A stretch of DNA of 64,000 nt from Mycteria americana (Eukaryota > Chordata > Aves > Ciconiiformes > Ciconiidae). Position numbers and translations under genes: made by a program. Under the pieces are notes generated by a model. The model was given only the letters and a program-made list of their open reading frames with translations. It had not been told where the DNA came from and ran no database searches. The stretch is from positions 62,558,001 through 62,622,000 of the forward strand of contig NC_134369.1 of the NCBI RefSeq assembly GCF_035582795.1, in the 5' to 3' direction. This document shows positions 1 to 12,814 of this stretch, one piece after another (position 1 is the first letter of the stretch; each line of letters begins with the position of its first letter).

Positions 1-3000
1 AGCCATGTATCCATGGGGTATCCAGCAACCATGGGGTTGGGTGATGGTTCAGACCCGCTGGAGGGTCACAGCTGCAGCAGCGCGTGGGACTTTGGGGGGT
101 ATCGTGATTTGCTTTGTCTCCAGTTTGGAGGTTAATGGAAGGTTTTTAAAGAAGGCTTGAAAGGACAATGAGGAGACATTCGCAGAACCTTTCTGCAAGG
201 TAGAAATACCTCTGTAAGAGGAAGGAGGAAGATCATTCACTGGGAAACATGGCAAGTATCCAGCAAAGGAGCGACCAGTCTCTGGTTGGCACCGCAGGTT
301 TGATGTGAAAAGGCTGTGAAGGGCCCTCCAGGAAAAGACAGATCATTTTTTCCTGGATACAGTGAGGCAAGAAGAGCTAGGGAAGTGATGCAAAGAAAAC
401 CTGTCAAAGCAACAAGACAGGAAAAGAAGCTTTGCAGAAGTGCTTTGAATGGGTGCACATGCTGTGACAGGGGATGTATCAGAGCCAGAGAGGTTAAAGT
501 ATAAGATGAGAGACAATGCTGCCCTAGATGTGAAGGACTTTATCGTGCTTTTCTCTAGCCTGGATATTCACAAATATCCAAGCAGACAAGGTCTGACCTC
601 CAAACACTGCACAGAGGTAGACAACAATGGACTTGCAGATCATCTTCCCCACCAGCACAGAAAGGGTAAAACTATTTCTCTCTCTGTGGGTTGCCTTCCT
701 TCCCTTGGTGCTCCTTAAAAATCACTCCAAAAATTAAAACCAGGGATCAGCCTTTACATCTGTAGCTTATTCTCACAAGACGCCCCATTGGGAAGGCAGT
801 TTTTCTGGTGAACTGCAGGAAACCCGTTTTGTGCTCCCCAGCACTCGTGCTGCGACAGGCCCCCTCCCTCCCGCGCGTGGAGGCATCCCCGAAATGCAGG
901 AGGCTCATCCCCCCTGCAGCGTGGGGCTGCAGGCAGCAGTGGGGCAGGAGGCGGGGATGCGGAGTGGGCACGGGGTGGGAGAAGACCGAGCAGCCCCGAC
1001 CCTGACTGCCATCCCCTGCGGTGTGAGGCTGCTCTGCTCTCTGCGGCTGGGTGCTGTCACCCATCCCATCCCCATCCCCATCCTATCCCCATCCCTGCAA
1101 AGAGCAGCTTGCAGGTGACATCTTTGACACCTCCAGCTCTCTCTCTGCATGTCATGGCTTTTCATCTCTGGCAGCTAATAGCAGAGCGCTGGGGGAAGGG
1201 ACCATATGCCAAAGCAGCTAGTCTAAGGCACCTTCTTACTAATAGCGTTATGTGCCCTCCTAGCAAGAGAAAGGTTTTGATACGCGGTTACAGCGGTGAC
1301 CAGAATATCTCCCCTCTCCCCGTGCTGTAGGTGATGCTTTTGCCTCTGTGCTGGTGGCAGGAGGCAGCTCTGTGACGGGACGGGGGACAGAGCCGCCTCT
1401 GGAGTGGTACCACAAAAAGCACAGGCTGGTGGCAGGCAGGAGCACATGCTCTGCCAAAAGTCCAGTTACAGGAGTATGCAGGGTAAGCAGCTGCTATGCG
1501 GTGCGTCGGCGCTGGAACAAAGGCAGCGGCTGAATTAATCTGCAGAGAGAGCCACCTTCCTTCACTCTGCTGCCTGCAGGGTGTTTGCTGCAAGTAACGA
1601 CTGAATCACGACAGCCTGGGGTAATTAGAGCTTATGGAGCTCAGGCTCAGTTCAGCTGCAGGGAATCTCGCTCCCCTCCTTCCAAGGGACACTGCTGGTA
1701 GCTCCGAGGAATTCTGGTGCTGTCCTAATTAACGATGTATTCTGTTAACGGGTGATCCTACACACTGAATGCAGGTGTCGGACAGCAGCACCAAAGTGAC
1801 GGATTTACCCATCAGAGAGGAGAAGGTGTTCTGGCATTCTGGCCCTCTTCTAGAGGAGGGGAGGACCCCAAGGGAAGGTGAGAAGCTGAGCTGCCAGGTG
1901 ATGCTGTCGTCCTCCCCAGGTCCCGTCTGTCCCCCACCGCTCCCTCCAGGAGCTACTGCATCCTATCGCAGCCGTGATTTCAAATGGAGCTGGTGACCAG
2001 GGCCTGGCTGTGGGGACGTGGCAGTGGCAGGAGATTGTGCCCATGGGGGCTTGGGAGGGCCTGCAGTGCAGTGATGGATGCTGTGTCGTGGGGCTGCCCA
2101 TGGGGCCGGCCCGTGAGCATCCATACCAGGGCCCAAACCCTCTCCCTGCCTTTTGCTGGCCAGCCTGACAGGCAGCCCAGTAGCTGTGAAAGATGAATTG
2201 GTCCATCTCTCAGTGCGTGGAAAAAATATTACTTCTGCATCTTTTTCCGAAATACATGGGAGTGATAAATATGCAGGTCTGCCCCTCTGGAGCTCTGAGC
2301 CTCGTGGTGGTGGTCGCTCCGGTGCGCGGGCTGGAAGGGGCTGCTGGAAGGAGCTGGGGACCAGCCTGCACAGGGAGAGGCAGGCTCGCCGGGTTTGCTT
2401 TCCAGCTGGGGGAATCCCGATCTGCTTCTGCTCTCTTCCTCCTGGACAAAATGCAGAATAAAACTCAAGAGTTAGCTGAATCACTAGTGGGTGTAAAGCC
2501 AGGGAGATCTGAACCAGACCTACTCGCTTGCATTTGGGGACATTAACTCCCGGTAAGATTCTCAGAGGAGGATGAACCAACGAGGCACTCGGATCTCCTG
2601 GGCTTTGGATGGGAAGTAAGTTGCTCCCATTTCATAACTTCTACTGCTTTTTATGTTTGGGACTCCTGAAACCCCTGTCAACAGCACATGCTCTCACCTT
2701 TGTATGCCTGGAGCTCTCTCGGGACTGGCACCCACCAGAGCAGTGATTACAGAGTTTTCCAGGGGCTGTCCCCTTCCCTACGCCCGCCACCACTACCCAA
2801 TTCACTGGTCAGAGAGGAGGCATGGGCATGCACATGTTTCAGTATGTGTTTCATTTTTAATGCATTTATTTTTAGCTTGGTTTTGTGGCCGGTAGAGGAT
2901 TCCACAGGAAATCCTGCAGCCATGGGATCATGAAAAGCTCAGGTTCCCGATTGTGTTACATACGTTAACAGAGATGTGATCTATACGGGGTTTTTTAAAA

Positions 3001-6000
3001 AGCAGCTATAAATACTTCCTCCAGCTGCACCAATATCCCCTCGTCCCTCTTCCCTCCACGGCACCTGTTGACACTCATGTCCCCAGTTAAGATCAGCTGC
3101 TTCACAGGGAAGGGAAGCCCCGACTCCGGAGCCATCCCTCCCTGCCCTGTCGCAGCAGCACCTGGCCAGCCCGTTTCGGGACGCCGCTCAGGCTGTCAAA
3201 ATTTGCACAACCCCGAAGCGTCGGCTCTGCCACTGGGTTTGCTTGGCCGTGCAAGCAGCTCCCTGGGGGAAGAGACCCAAGAACTGGCCCCACATGATGT
3301 GGTGGCACCTTGCCATCCGAGCCCCAGGGCAAGGGCAGCCCCAGCCTCCTGGCCAGGCAGCACCACCACGGTGAGGAGGTTGTCAGTTCTCAGCCCTGCT
3401 TCCTTCCCAAGCTCGGTAAGAGGCCAGCCCGGTAAGCAGGGGTGCCCCAGGCTAGTGTGCACATGAGGGGTTTCTTTTGCAGCTGTGGGATGCGCTGCCA
3501 AGTGCATCATTTCCCTCCAGCTGTGGAAGCAGCCGGCTCTTTTGCAGGACCCCTCCAGGCTCGCTGCAATGAGTAATGCCTGCAGGGTTGGCCTCTGTTT
3601 GTAAAATACAGAGCTGTGCCCTCTATGCAGCTCAGGTTCATGGCATCCAAGTGTGGGGGAGATGTTTGGGTTCTTTTGGCTAGAAGAAGAGGGACTTCTT
3701 GCCCACGAGAGACAGCTCGTGGTCTCCTCACTGGCTCTGAGCATCGCGGAGGGAAAGGGCTGCACAGGGTGCCCCAGCCTGAACTAGCGCACGCCTGGAG
3801 GAAGCACCCACCGGGAATCTGTCCCATCGATGACATGATTCATGCAGCCTCCACGCTCAATCCCAAAACCTTCTTCCATGTAGAGAAAACCCCAGCAAGG
3901 TGAGAGGGAGCTGTGCTGGGGGTGGTCCCTGCTTCCCTGCAAAGACACCAGCCCCGTGCTGGCATCCATGGCGGGCACTGCTCAGCAAAGTCCAGCTCCG
4001 AGCTGTGCCCCTGGTTTTCCCAGCCCCACGCGTTGTTGTTCCTGGCTGCTGGCAAGTCAGTCCTGGCCATGCTGGTCGCCTTCGCAGCAGCTGTGCTCTG
4101 CTGCTCTGCAGAAAGCCTCGGCCGTCCGGGGGAGCCCGTAATGACGGGGAGCCCGTTGCAGACGGTGTTTGCCTTCCGTACTGGGATGGAGCCAAGACTT
4201 TCTTAAAGGTTTGTTTATGCAGAAATTATCCGATTCATAAAGAGAGACTCCCTCATTTGCCACTCTCTCCCCTACACAAGAGGCTCCCTGTCCTGCTCTC
4301 TGTCCTTCTCCTATCTCCCCGCGTGACCCGTTCTCCTCCACCAACACAACTCAACCTCAGCAGGTGCAGGACTTGGACCAGGCTTCCCATTCCCTGGGAG
4401 AGCTGGAATCATGATGCAAACAGTTAAATCTGGTGGAGAAGTTAATGGTTAATGGTGGAGAATTGTGACCATCCCAGCAAGAGCTGTCCAGACACCTTGC
4501 ATCTTAGCCCACCGGCTCCTGATGAGGCTGCTGGTGGGAGCTGGCAAGCGTGGGATGGAGCTTGGCTGGGGGTCCCTGTGGTCTGGGCGAGTGCCGTAAT
4601 GCTTCGCACTCCTCTGGCCCTGGGTTTGCCCAGAGACTCCATCCTGGAGCCAGGAGAGCCACCTGATGGAAGTTTAGCTGAACCCAAACCACAAAACATC
4701 TTGGCTACCACAGATGAGCAATTGCTGGTGAAAGCTCACCCATCGACTGCATCGTGAGACTTGGGGTCTGATGCAGGAACTGGAAGATGCATTCAGTTCA
4801 AAGCTAAAGCAATCAGAAATTTATCCCGTTGCCCTTCTGATCCTTGCCTACGCTCTCTTAAACTACACCTCTGAGCGTGCCACGCTCCCAGGCTGGCAGC
4901 TGGGTTTGTGTCGCATCCCTCTTTGCCAGCGTGCAGGATTGACCGCAAGTCAGGCGAAGCCCTTCTCCCCAGGTAGACCCTGCTGAGATCCTGACGTGGA
5001 TCCCGTACAAGGGGTTTCAGACGCGTGTTGTCAGCCGGGGTCGGGTGTGCAGCCCCGCTGTTGCTGTACCGCAGTAGCCGCAGTAGCTTGTGCAGACAGG
5101 ATGGCAGAAATCCTAGGAAAGGCTCGTGATACCAGCATGGAGAAGAGCACAGAGGGAAAAGTGGGATTACGCAGGCTCAGCTGACGGAGGAGAAGGCAAA
5201 GCCCTGGGTCAGAAGGAGAGGACAGTGGACTTGGAGGTGTTTATGGAGATTTCAGATTCAGACCCAAAACACTGCAGTAAAGTCCATGCTGGAGGAGCTG
5301 TCATCACACACCATGGGATGCGTGAGGTCCCTGGTCCTCCGACTACGCAGGGCCTCCTGGATCTGGAGAAAGTCTTGGCAGAAGGATCGAATGTAAGGAG
5401 GGGGGGAAAAGGAACAGCAGTATTTGCTTTCTTCTGCCCTGCTCCTCCCAGGCTGTCGCTTTTGTCAGGGCTCCTGACAGCCCTTTCAGCTGAAGTGCAC
5501 TCCAAAAATGTATGCCGGGGTTATATAAGACTCCGGTACCTTTGGTGACTCACGCGCCTTGTCCTAACACGCCGTTCCCCACAGCCGTTGTGTAACCTCA
5601 CCGGGAAAGCACGTGGCGGCCGGCCCGGGGATGAGGAGCTGCAGCGGGGATGGGAGCCACAGCCCCGGGGGTCTCCCCTCCCGGGGAAAGGCAAACCCCA
5701 CTGAAGGACCATCCCATTCCTCTTGCACAGGGAGAGGAAGGAGTCCTGCCACGGGGTTGGTCTTGCAACCGGAGGGACTGCCAGGGAAATGAAAAATGAA
5801 AGATTCATCGGCCTAGAAAATTTGTGGTTGGCATCCAAACCTGTGGTTTTCCCTGTTGTGTGCTTGTAGGGAAAGGTCTACTAGTGTTTGTAATGAAAGG
5901 GCTCGTTGGTAGGAGGGCAGGAAGGGGATATCTTCTTCCCTCGGCCAGGAAGCCTTCCTCTTGCAGTGAAGGAGCCTGGGTTTTCTCTTGTTTAAGCAGG

Positions 6001-7000
6001 GAAACGTCAGGATGGGCTTTGCTGCCGGCAGTGGAGATATCGGCTGTCTCTCTGCCACAAAAGGAGGAACAGGCCTTTGAGGAACTCCTGGAGCTTGCAG
6101 CGGATGCGTGAGCAGGGCGAGAGGCGGCCCGCTTTGCGACAGCGAGGGGTGCAGGCACCCACCGGCAGCAGCAGCGGGAGCGGGGACGATATTCCCAGCA
6201 GTGGGGTGGGGACGGAGCAGCCCGAGGACGTCAGGATAGATAAGCCCATAGGGGCAAATGGCACGTGGCTCCGTCTCCGTGCGAGAGGCTGCGAAGGGGA
6301 GCGTGTGTGCCTGTGTACTGGGGAGGGAGTCTGCGCCGGGCTCCTCGCAGCCGGGCCCAGTCTGCCACGTTTCACCATCTCCTGGGATAGCATCCCCCAT
6401 GGCACACAACATGGCAGAGGCTGGCGGAGCAGACGGGACCTCATGCCGGCCTCACCTTCCCTCCTCATTCGTGGTTTGCAGCCACTGGAAGGACACAAGC
6501 CGCAGCTGGGCAGCTGTACCTCGGCATTTTGTGTTGCTGTGGTTTGGTTTGGTTTTTCACCCTGCCCATATTCTGTGTTTCAATGCTTGTGCCACAAATG
6601 GAGCTCAAACATCTCAGCCCCCCAAGGCAGCGGAGTTGCTGTAGATGTGGGTATGTTGGAAGAAGACTAAGCATTGGCAAGTCAGCAGCAAACGTCTGCT
6701 CCTCTGAACTCACACTGTCGAAGAGGTTTGGACCTCATCCTGCCTTGCACTCGTGTCTCTCAAAGAAATCAGAGGCACTGAACGGCACGCTGAAGGGTGC
6801 TGCCTTGTGACTTCAGGGCCAGCTCAGCAGTTGGGACAAGTCAGGGTAGCTGCACTGAAGGCAGTCCAGATGAGCAGATATTTTCCTGACATCTTGCCAG
6901 CCCTTGATTTCTGTCCAGGACTCCACACCTACCCCAGCCTACCTTCTGGTGCAGAAGTGCTGGGTTTGAATCATGCAAAGGATTGCAGCCTGGCTCATTA
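1..7000. other. GC-rich intergenic DNA, no supported gene
   Basis: Many open frames of 60-205 codons occur on both strands, but they overlap one another, have low-complexity Pro/Ser/Arg/Gly-rich products, show no family motifs and lack linked splice-consistent neighbours. High GC makes long chance frames common. The only simple repeat noted is a CCATC-type tract at 1060-1095. By known vertebrate gene order the gene upstream of MARK3 would be EIF5; none of its exons is recognisable here. Confidence 0.6.
1060..1095 (+). repeat. (CCCATC)n-like simple repeat
   Basis: About six imperfect units of CCCATC/CCCCATC occur in tandem. Confidence 0.8.
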
Positions 7001-9534
7001 GCTGAACTGAAAAATAAAGTTAATGAAACTCTTCTTGTTCAGCCAAGGATCTGGTTCTCAATGTTTAGTAGCTTTGCAATGGAGTGATAACATATTGGGG
7101 CTGACTCTCGGCTTCATGACTCCACTTTTAGACTAGTGTAAAATCACAGTAACGCAGCCATCAGACTCATTATTTGTGATACAGTTATAAATTATACAAT
7201 TTTGCCCCCTCAGTCCATAGCTAGAAATCACCACTTCCCACATGCAGCATATGCAACGCTTTATTTTTAAAAAATAACTTCCATCTTTCTAAAGAGTAAA
7301 GGCAGAGCAAAAAGATGAATTAATGTGACCTATTATTAAGTTATGAAACGCTTACAAGCCCACAAAACCATGCAAGCGTTCAGCTTCCTCGGGAAAGAGG
7401 GCAACTGAACCAAATTTCAGAGCCAGAACCTTGCCTGGTGGAAAGCAGAAGACACTGGCTTCAGCAGAAGTGTCTGTTCCCATCTGCAGATCCGGTTCCC
7501 AGAAATGGCTCACCATGAAGCCCAGCACTGGTGACATTGAAGGATCCTCATGAGAAGCAAGCCATTTCTTTTCCCAGATTAATAAGGCAGAAGGATCCAC
7601 GAGTTGTGTTCTAATGGCTACGACACCATGGCCACGACGACCTAAATCTGCAGGAACAGGCCCTGCTTTTGCAGCCATCCTCGTGGGCTGCGTGGGCACA
7701 GGATGTCTCCGCCAACGGGCAGTGCTGCCTGCTGTCAGCACGGCCCAGCGTTCCCTACTGTAAAACCTGTTTCGGTCGCTTACATTTTGCCAGGCTCTAA
7801 CCACCCGGGCTGGCCTCAAGACGTGCCAGCTGGCTGCCGTGCCAGGAGATCTCGGTCAAGGTAGTTTGGCAAGGGTGAGGCTGGGGGTAACGTGTTTTGT
7901 CCTCAACAAAAAGCTCTGAGGTGAAGAGGTAAAGAGAGGAGATGTGGGTGTCCTAGGGACAGAGGGGGAAAGTCTGAGACGGGGGTGGGATGGACGAGGA
8001 GGGGGAAGGGGAAGTTGGGATAAGGAGCTGGGGGAGAGGAGGAGCTGGACCTCAGAGGACATGGGACAGAAAGAGGAAAGAGGAGTCCCTTCTCCCCATT
8101 AGGATGTGTCCCCTGCAATGCCCGAGATGAACAAAATATTCCCATCTGCATTTCTCCTCCATCATCAGCTGAAATATTCTGGTCCTATGTCTCATGCCGT
8201 TTGGCACATTGTGAATGGCAGCCTTCCACTGCGACAAATGCTTTGTTAGCTCCTGTCACCCTTCTGCCTGGTGGCCTCGGTGCTCCGGCTCTGCTGCTGG
8301 CCCCATCACCAAGGTATGGTGGGCCCACTGGGGATCTCCGGTTTGCTTTGTTGCAACCCAGGGGTGCCCACGCAGAGGCAAGGACACGTGCAAGCAACCT
8401 TTAGAAAGCCGAGGTTACGCAGCCGGCCACTCCAGAGTTAGGAGACACCGAACGAAGGCTGCCTCTGCCTGTTTCTCATTTCACCGTTTCCTCAAGGCTC
8501 CCACCCAGGCTCATGTCTGCGCACAAAATGGAGGGTTCCCACCTGCAGAACAACAGCTAAGCAAAAATCCTGCTCGGAGAGATACCTGAAGCAGCCCTGT
8601 GTGAGCCCTAAAGCAGTTTAACTGCTGAGCGTAGGGGAAATTAGCCCACTCCATTGCACTAATGCATTTATATTGCTCCTGGTGGAGGTACCCGCTCTAA
8701 CCCAGCTAACCACACAGCACGGCTGTGCGCCGTCAGCGTATCTCGGTGAACAGCTCTGAGATTTTCCTTTCTCCCTGCTGGCCAGCGTGCCGGTTCCACG
8801 GTGCCTTTGCGTCTGATTGCCCAAACTTCCCTTGGACTTCAGCGTCCGGGAGTTTTGCAGTCCCTGTTGAACCCAGCTTTGCAGGCTGCAGTCCCCTGGG
8901 GAGACACCTTCCCCCCAGCTCCGCAGCCTCACCACCTCCGGCAGCAACGAAAGGGGATTCCTCTCCCACGTGGGGCTCTGCACCCCCGGAGCAGGTCCTG
9001 TACGCGGGGGGCTCTGGAAAAGCAGCGCGCGGTCCTGTAATTAAAGCCTGGATCCTAATGTGCAAGTACAGAGAGGCCACATGCCGGCTGATTTACTTTG
9101 TAGCTTGAATAGCGTTTCTTTAATGTAGGTGGGTTGTTTTTTTGGTTGGGGTTTTTTTTGCATGCGTGCAAGAAACATAAATAGGACTTCATCTTTTATG
9201 CATTTCCTTGTGCTTTCCACACCCAGAGCTCCTCTCCATCATTTGACATCGTTCCTTGTTTTGAAAGACGCACTTACTAGAAAAAGATGTAAGGGTGTTT
9301 TCATTGCAGTACATCATATTCACATACATAAAATATTAAAAGCAATATAGCTGAACCCAAAAACAATGCAGTACTTTAGAAAATAGTATTAGCCTTTCCC
9401 CTAGGTGTTAGAGAACGTGATAAATCCTACTCTGTTATACATTACAGCCTCCACGGATTCCCAAGGGGAGCGTGTGTCACACTCACACATACCAGGAGGG
9501 TCTGTTACGAAGGGAGCAGAAGGTGGTTTCCTGT

Positions 9535-9587
9535 TATATGTATGCGCACACACAGGGATATAAATATATGTATGTGTGTGTATAGGT
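9535..9587 (+). repeat. AT/GT-rich simple repeat
   Basis: Interrupted runs of TATG, CACA, ATATA and GTGTGTG form a degenerate dinucleotide microsatellite. Confidence 0.7.
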
Positions 9588-12250
9588 GTTTACATAGCAT
9601 CTGTCAGCGCTGCTGAGTTGCAGTGGCTGTGTCTGCCCCACACCAGTATCTGCCGAGGACAGAGTGCATTTCCCGAGCCCTCCCCCAGTCCATGCTGGGT
9701 ATTCCCGGAGAAGCCCTGAGAGAGATCCTGAAGCCCAAGGGTACAAAGCCATGGAGGGGGCTATGGGACATGGCAGCAGATGGCAAACACGGAGCAACCG
9801 CAGCCCTGTGGAAACAACATGTTTTCCTCTTACAGGCAGTCCCATTAAAGGAGCCCTTTAATGTCCTCCAAACATCCTCGCTCAACTCATTGCAGTCGGA
9901 CTGTGGTCCCAGGTGAGCCCACGCTTGGTCTCAGGTGGCTGCAGGTGATGCCTCAGACCTTCAGCAATGTCCCCTGGGGACAAATGCCCTAGCAGGAAGC
10001 CTGCCTCATGTAAGGAGGCAGAATGATTTTCCTCCTCTGAAAGGGTGTCCTAGAGGCTCATCCCCACAATAACCAACTGCAATTTTCACTGAAGCCGGGT
10101 AGTATTAGGAAACAAGAACTCAACCCACCAAGGATCATACCCAGCGTGGGACCTAACGTGGCCTCTCAGTTTGCTCCTCCTTATGAGAAGAGCGGATTTA
10201 CTCAAAAGGAAAATTTGAGTTGGGGGTAACTCAAAAGGGTGCTGCATGTTTTTCCAGTCGCTAGCTCTTTCCCCATCCCTCAGATCCATGTGCTTTTCCA
10301 GTCTGTCAGATCTTCCTTCATGTCCCACATGTGTGTTCCCTTCCTCTTCTCCCCCCAGAAGCCTCCTGCAGCCCACCCAGCCCCGGCCCCTCCGACGCCG
10401 TCCTTCCCTTCTCCTCCCGGGGCAAGGCAGCAGGAAACAGCACAGCTCCCATCTCCCTTCTCACTGGGGCTGAAACCATTTCATCTGCTAATGCAGACAC
10501 ACAAAAGTGCTTTCAGCAAGAGCTGTTTGAAAAATAGGAGCAAGCATTTACTGAACCTCTAAAAATCTGCAAAGTCCTCTCCATTCTGCTGGCTTCCAGA
10601 GGGAGGAATCTTTCCTTTGCTCAACAAGTCTTAGAAAAGGTTTATATTAAAAATTATTGGTGGCTCTTCTTCATGGGTGTTTTGGTTCTCTCTTCCTTTT
10701 TCCCATCTTGCTACTGAAAAAAAGGGTAAATATAAAAGGTTTCTAAAGCATTCAAAATCATACCCCTGCATTTCTCTCCAATATTATCTCACTTTTCAAA
10801 ATCAGCTTGAAAAATCTATAATTATTGTGAAAGTTTTAAAACAAATTTAAAAGGCTGACTCTCAAAGTTCAGGTGGCTCAAGCTTCAGTAGCCACAAAAG
10901 AAAGTAAAAGCAGAACCAACAGAAAATACAAAAACCCTTTTATGGGCAGAAGATGTTAATGGGAGAAACGTTAAAGGTGTTAATAGTACCGATGCCATAT
11001 TCAGCATCTCCTATAAGTGACGGGAAATATTTATTAGCTCAACGGGATCCTATGTTTGCAAGGGTAAATCCTGCCAGCAAGACTTATTGTTCCGTTGCCA
11101 AACAAGCAAAGAGGCCAGGGAGAAGGTAGGTGGCAAAGTGGGCACTCAGTGAGGGCAGGGGAGGGGTGCAGGGCCCCCCGAAAGCAGCGCTCCCCAGGCA
11201 AGAGGGTCCCTGGGGCTCCCCGCCTGCCCTGCTCCCAGCAGGTCGCGGCTGCAGCCACTCCAACGGTATTTTTATGAATGGTAAAAGGAGACTTTGGTCC
11301 AACAAGTCCCAGAAGTACCAGGGTAAAAAAGGGAAGGGCAAAAGAGAAGAAGAGCAATGAATGGTAATTAATGTAATACAGCTGTAGTTAGATGCTTTCC
11401 TGTAAATCATGTGATGCTGTATAACATGTGAAAAGAAAATCAGTGCAAGCTATTCAAAGGGAAACTTCATGATACACAGAGAAAACTCTTCAGCTGTACG
11501 CCGCAGGCTGAATTTTCTCCACGGAGAGTATCTGCAGCATGCACGGACTTCACTGCCAAAAGGGACTATTCATTTATTAGGTTTATAGCACCGGGCAATG
11601 CAAGCAAGTCATACAGAGCTATGTGATTCATACAGACCGCAGACCTAATCCCGAAATGTTTATTGTCATCAATGAAAAAAGGCTAAGCTGTGACTGGCGC
11701 TCTTGGCCAGGGAGAAGCAGAACTGGTGCCCTGACTATTTTGGGACAAAGATGTCCCATTCCTCCAAAGCCTGAGCTGGGAGCACGTCTTCCCTGCCGGG
11801 GAGCGCTGGCCAGGCTTGCTGCAGGGGCAGCCGGCGGGAACCTGGCCCTCACCAGCAACTTCAGATACCCGTTCAGGTAAGTACAGATGCAGATGAATAC
11901 AGAAATTGAGTTTATTATTTGTGTGTGTTTGAAATTATGATAGTCCTAATTCCTACTTTTTGTTTTGATAATATTAAAACATTCCTTCTAATTCATTTTC
12001 TTCTTCTATGCATCTTGAAAACTGTCTTGTGCTTAGATGATAAAACATCCTCTCTCTCTCCAAAAGTATTTTTATGTTCTCGTGTGATGTGAATTCTAAT
12101 CAGGATTGAGGCAACAGCATCAATGTGATATTTTTCCAATTCAATTTGAAGCTGTTGACCTTCTGGCAGATATTTTCAAATCAGCAGCTCGTCTTTTCCT
12201 ACAAAACAAGCCCAAATATATTATGTATTTGTCATGTCCTTGATGTTCTG

Positions 12251-12277
12251 AAACAAACAAACAAACAAACAAAAAAA
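12251..12277 (+). repeat. (AAAC)n microsatellite
   Basis: About six AAAC units are followed by a short A run. Confidence 0.85.
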
Positions 12278-12814
12278 GTGATGATGTTACTACACATCTA
12301 CATAACAGTAGTAAGTATGGGGCTGTTTCTTCATCTGCTGGGTTGCTGTCATTGAGGAGAAGGGAAGGCAAAAGGTGGTTTAGCACTAGAAGAGCAAAGG
12401 TGCTGTGAAGCACCATGCTGGGGACCATACACAAAACCCATCTGTGCCGTGCATCCCTCTGGCTGATCTTCTAGAAATCCTTTATTTAAATCATCCATGC
12501 ATTTAAAAAAGATCCTTTGTAGCTGTAGTACTAGGTTGTGATACAGAAACTCAAGATACACATGCAAATGAAATATTTCTTCCCCTGCTTTTGCAAAGGT
12601 TGTTTACAATTGCAGAGTTCATTCATTGTTCGAAACCCCCTTGTTTCAGTAGAATATATAACACGGCTGGCTTTGTCAGGGTGATTACCAAGGATGTCTT
12701 CAACACATAAGCAGAGCACTACAGCTGCATGTGATCTCCAGTAACTTTCTGGGCAGTGGGGAAGCTCCAAAGGAAAGCAGATGTTGGGGAAGTTTTTGGA
12801 AAAGGTAGGGAGAA

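Larger units (their letters stand above)
7001..12814. other. Intergenic DNA of mixed composition
   Basis: No gene is recognised. The stretch includes a purine-rich part (about 7870-8070), an alternating AT/GT tract (9535-9587) and an (AAAC)n run (12251-12277). The non-repetitive block around 11500-11720 looks like complex single-copy sequence and could be regulatory, but nothing in it is diagnostic. Confidence 0.5.

Noticed and set aside
1963..2580. 205-codon minus-strand ORF in the GC-rich left end
   Set aside because: The product is low-complexity and motif-free, overlaps open frames in other phases, and has no splice-linked partner.
3196..3765. 189-codon minus-strand ORF
   Set aside because: It has no domain, and its composition resembles other chance frames in the region.
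5126..5548. 140-codon plus-strand ORF, possible exon of an upstream gene
   Set aside because: Compared by eye with EIF5, the expected upstream neighbour, it shows no similarity. No supporting splice structure was seen.
5813..6498. Overlapping 199- and 163-codon minus-strand ORFs and a 197-codon plus-strand ORF
   Set aside because: Several long frames open at once on both strands are typical of GC-rich non-coding DNA. None resembles a known protein.
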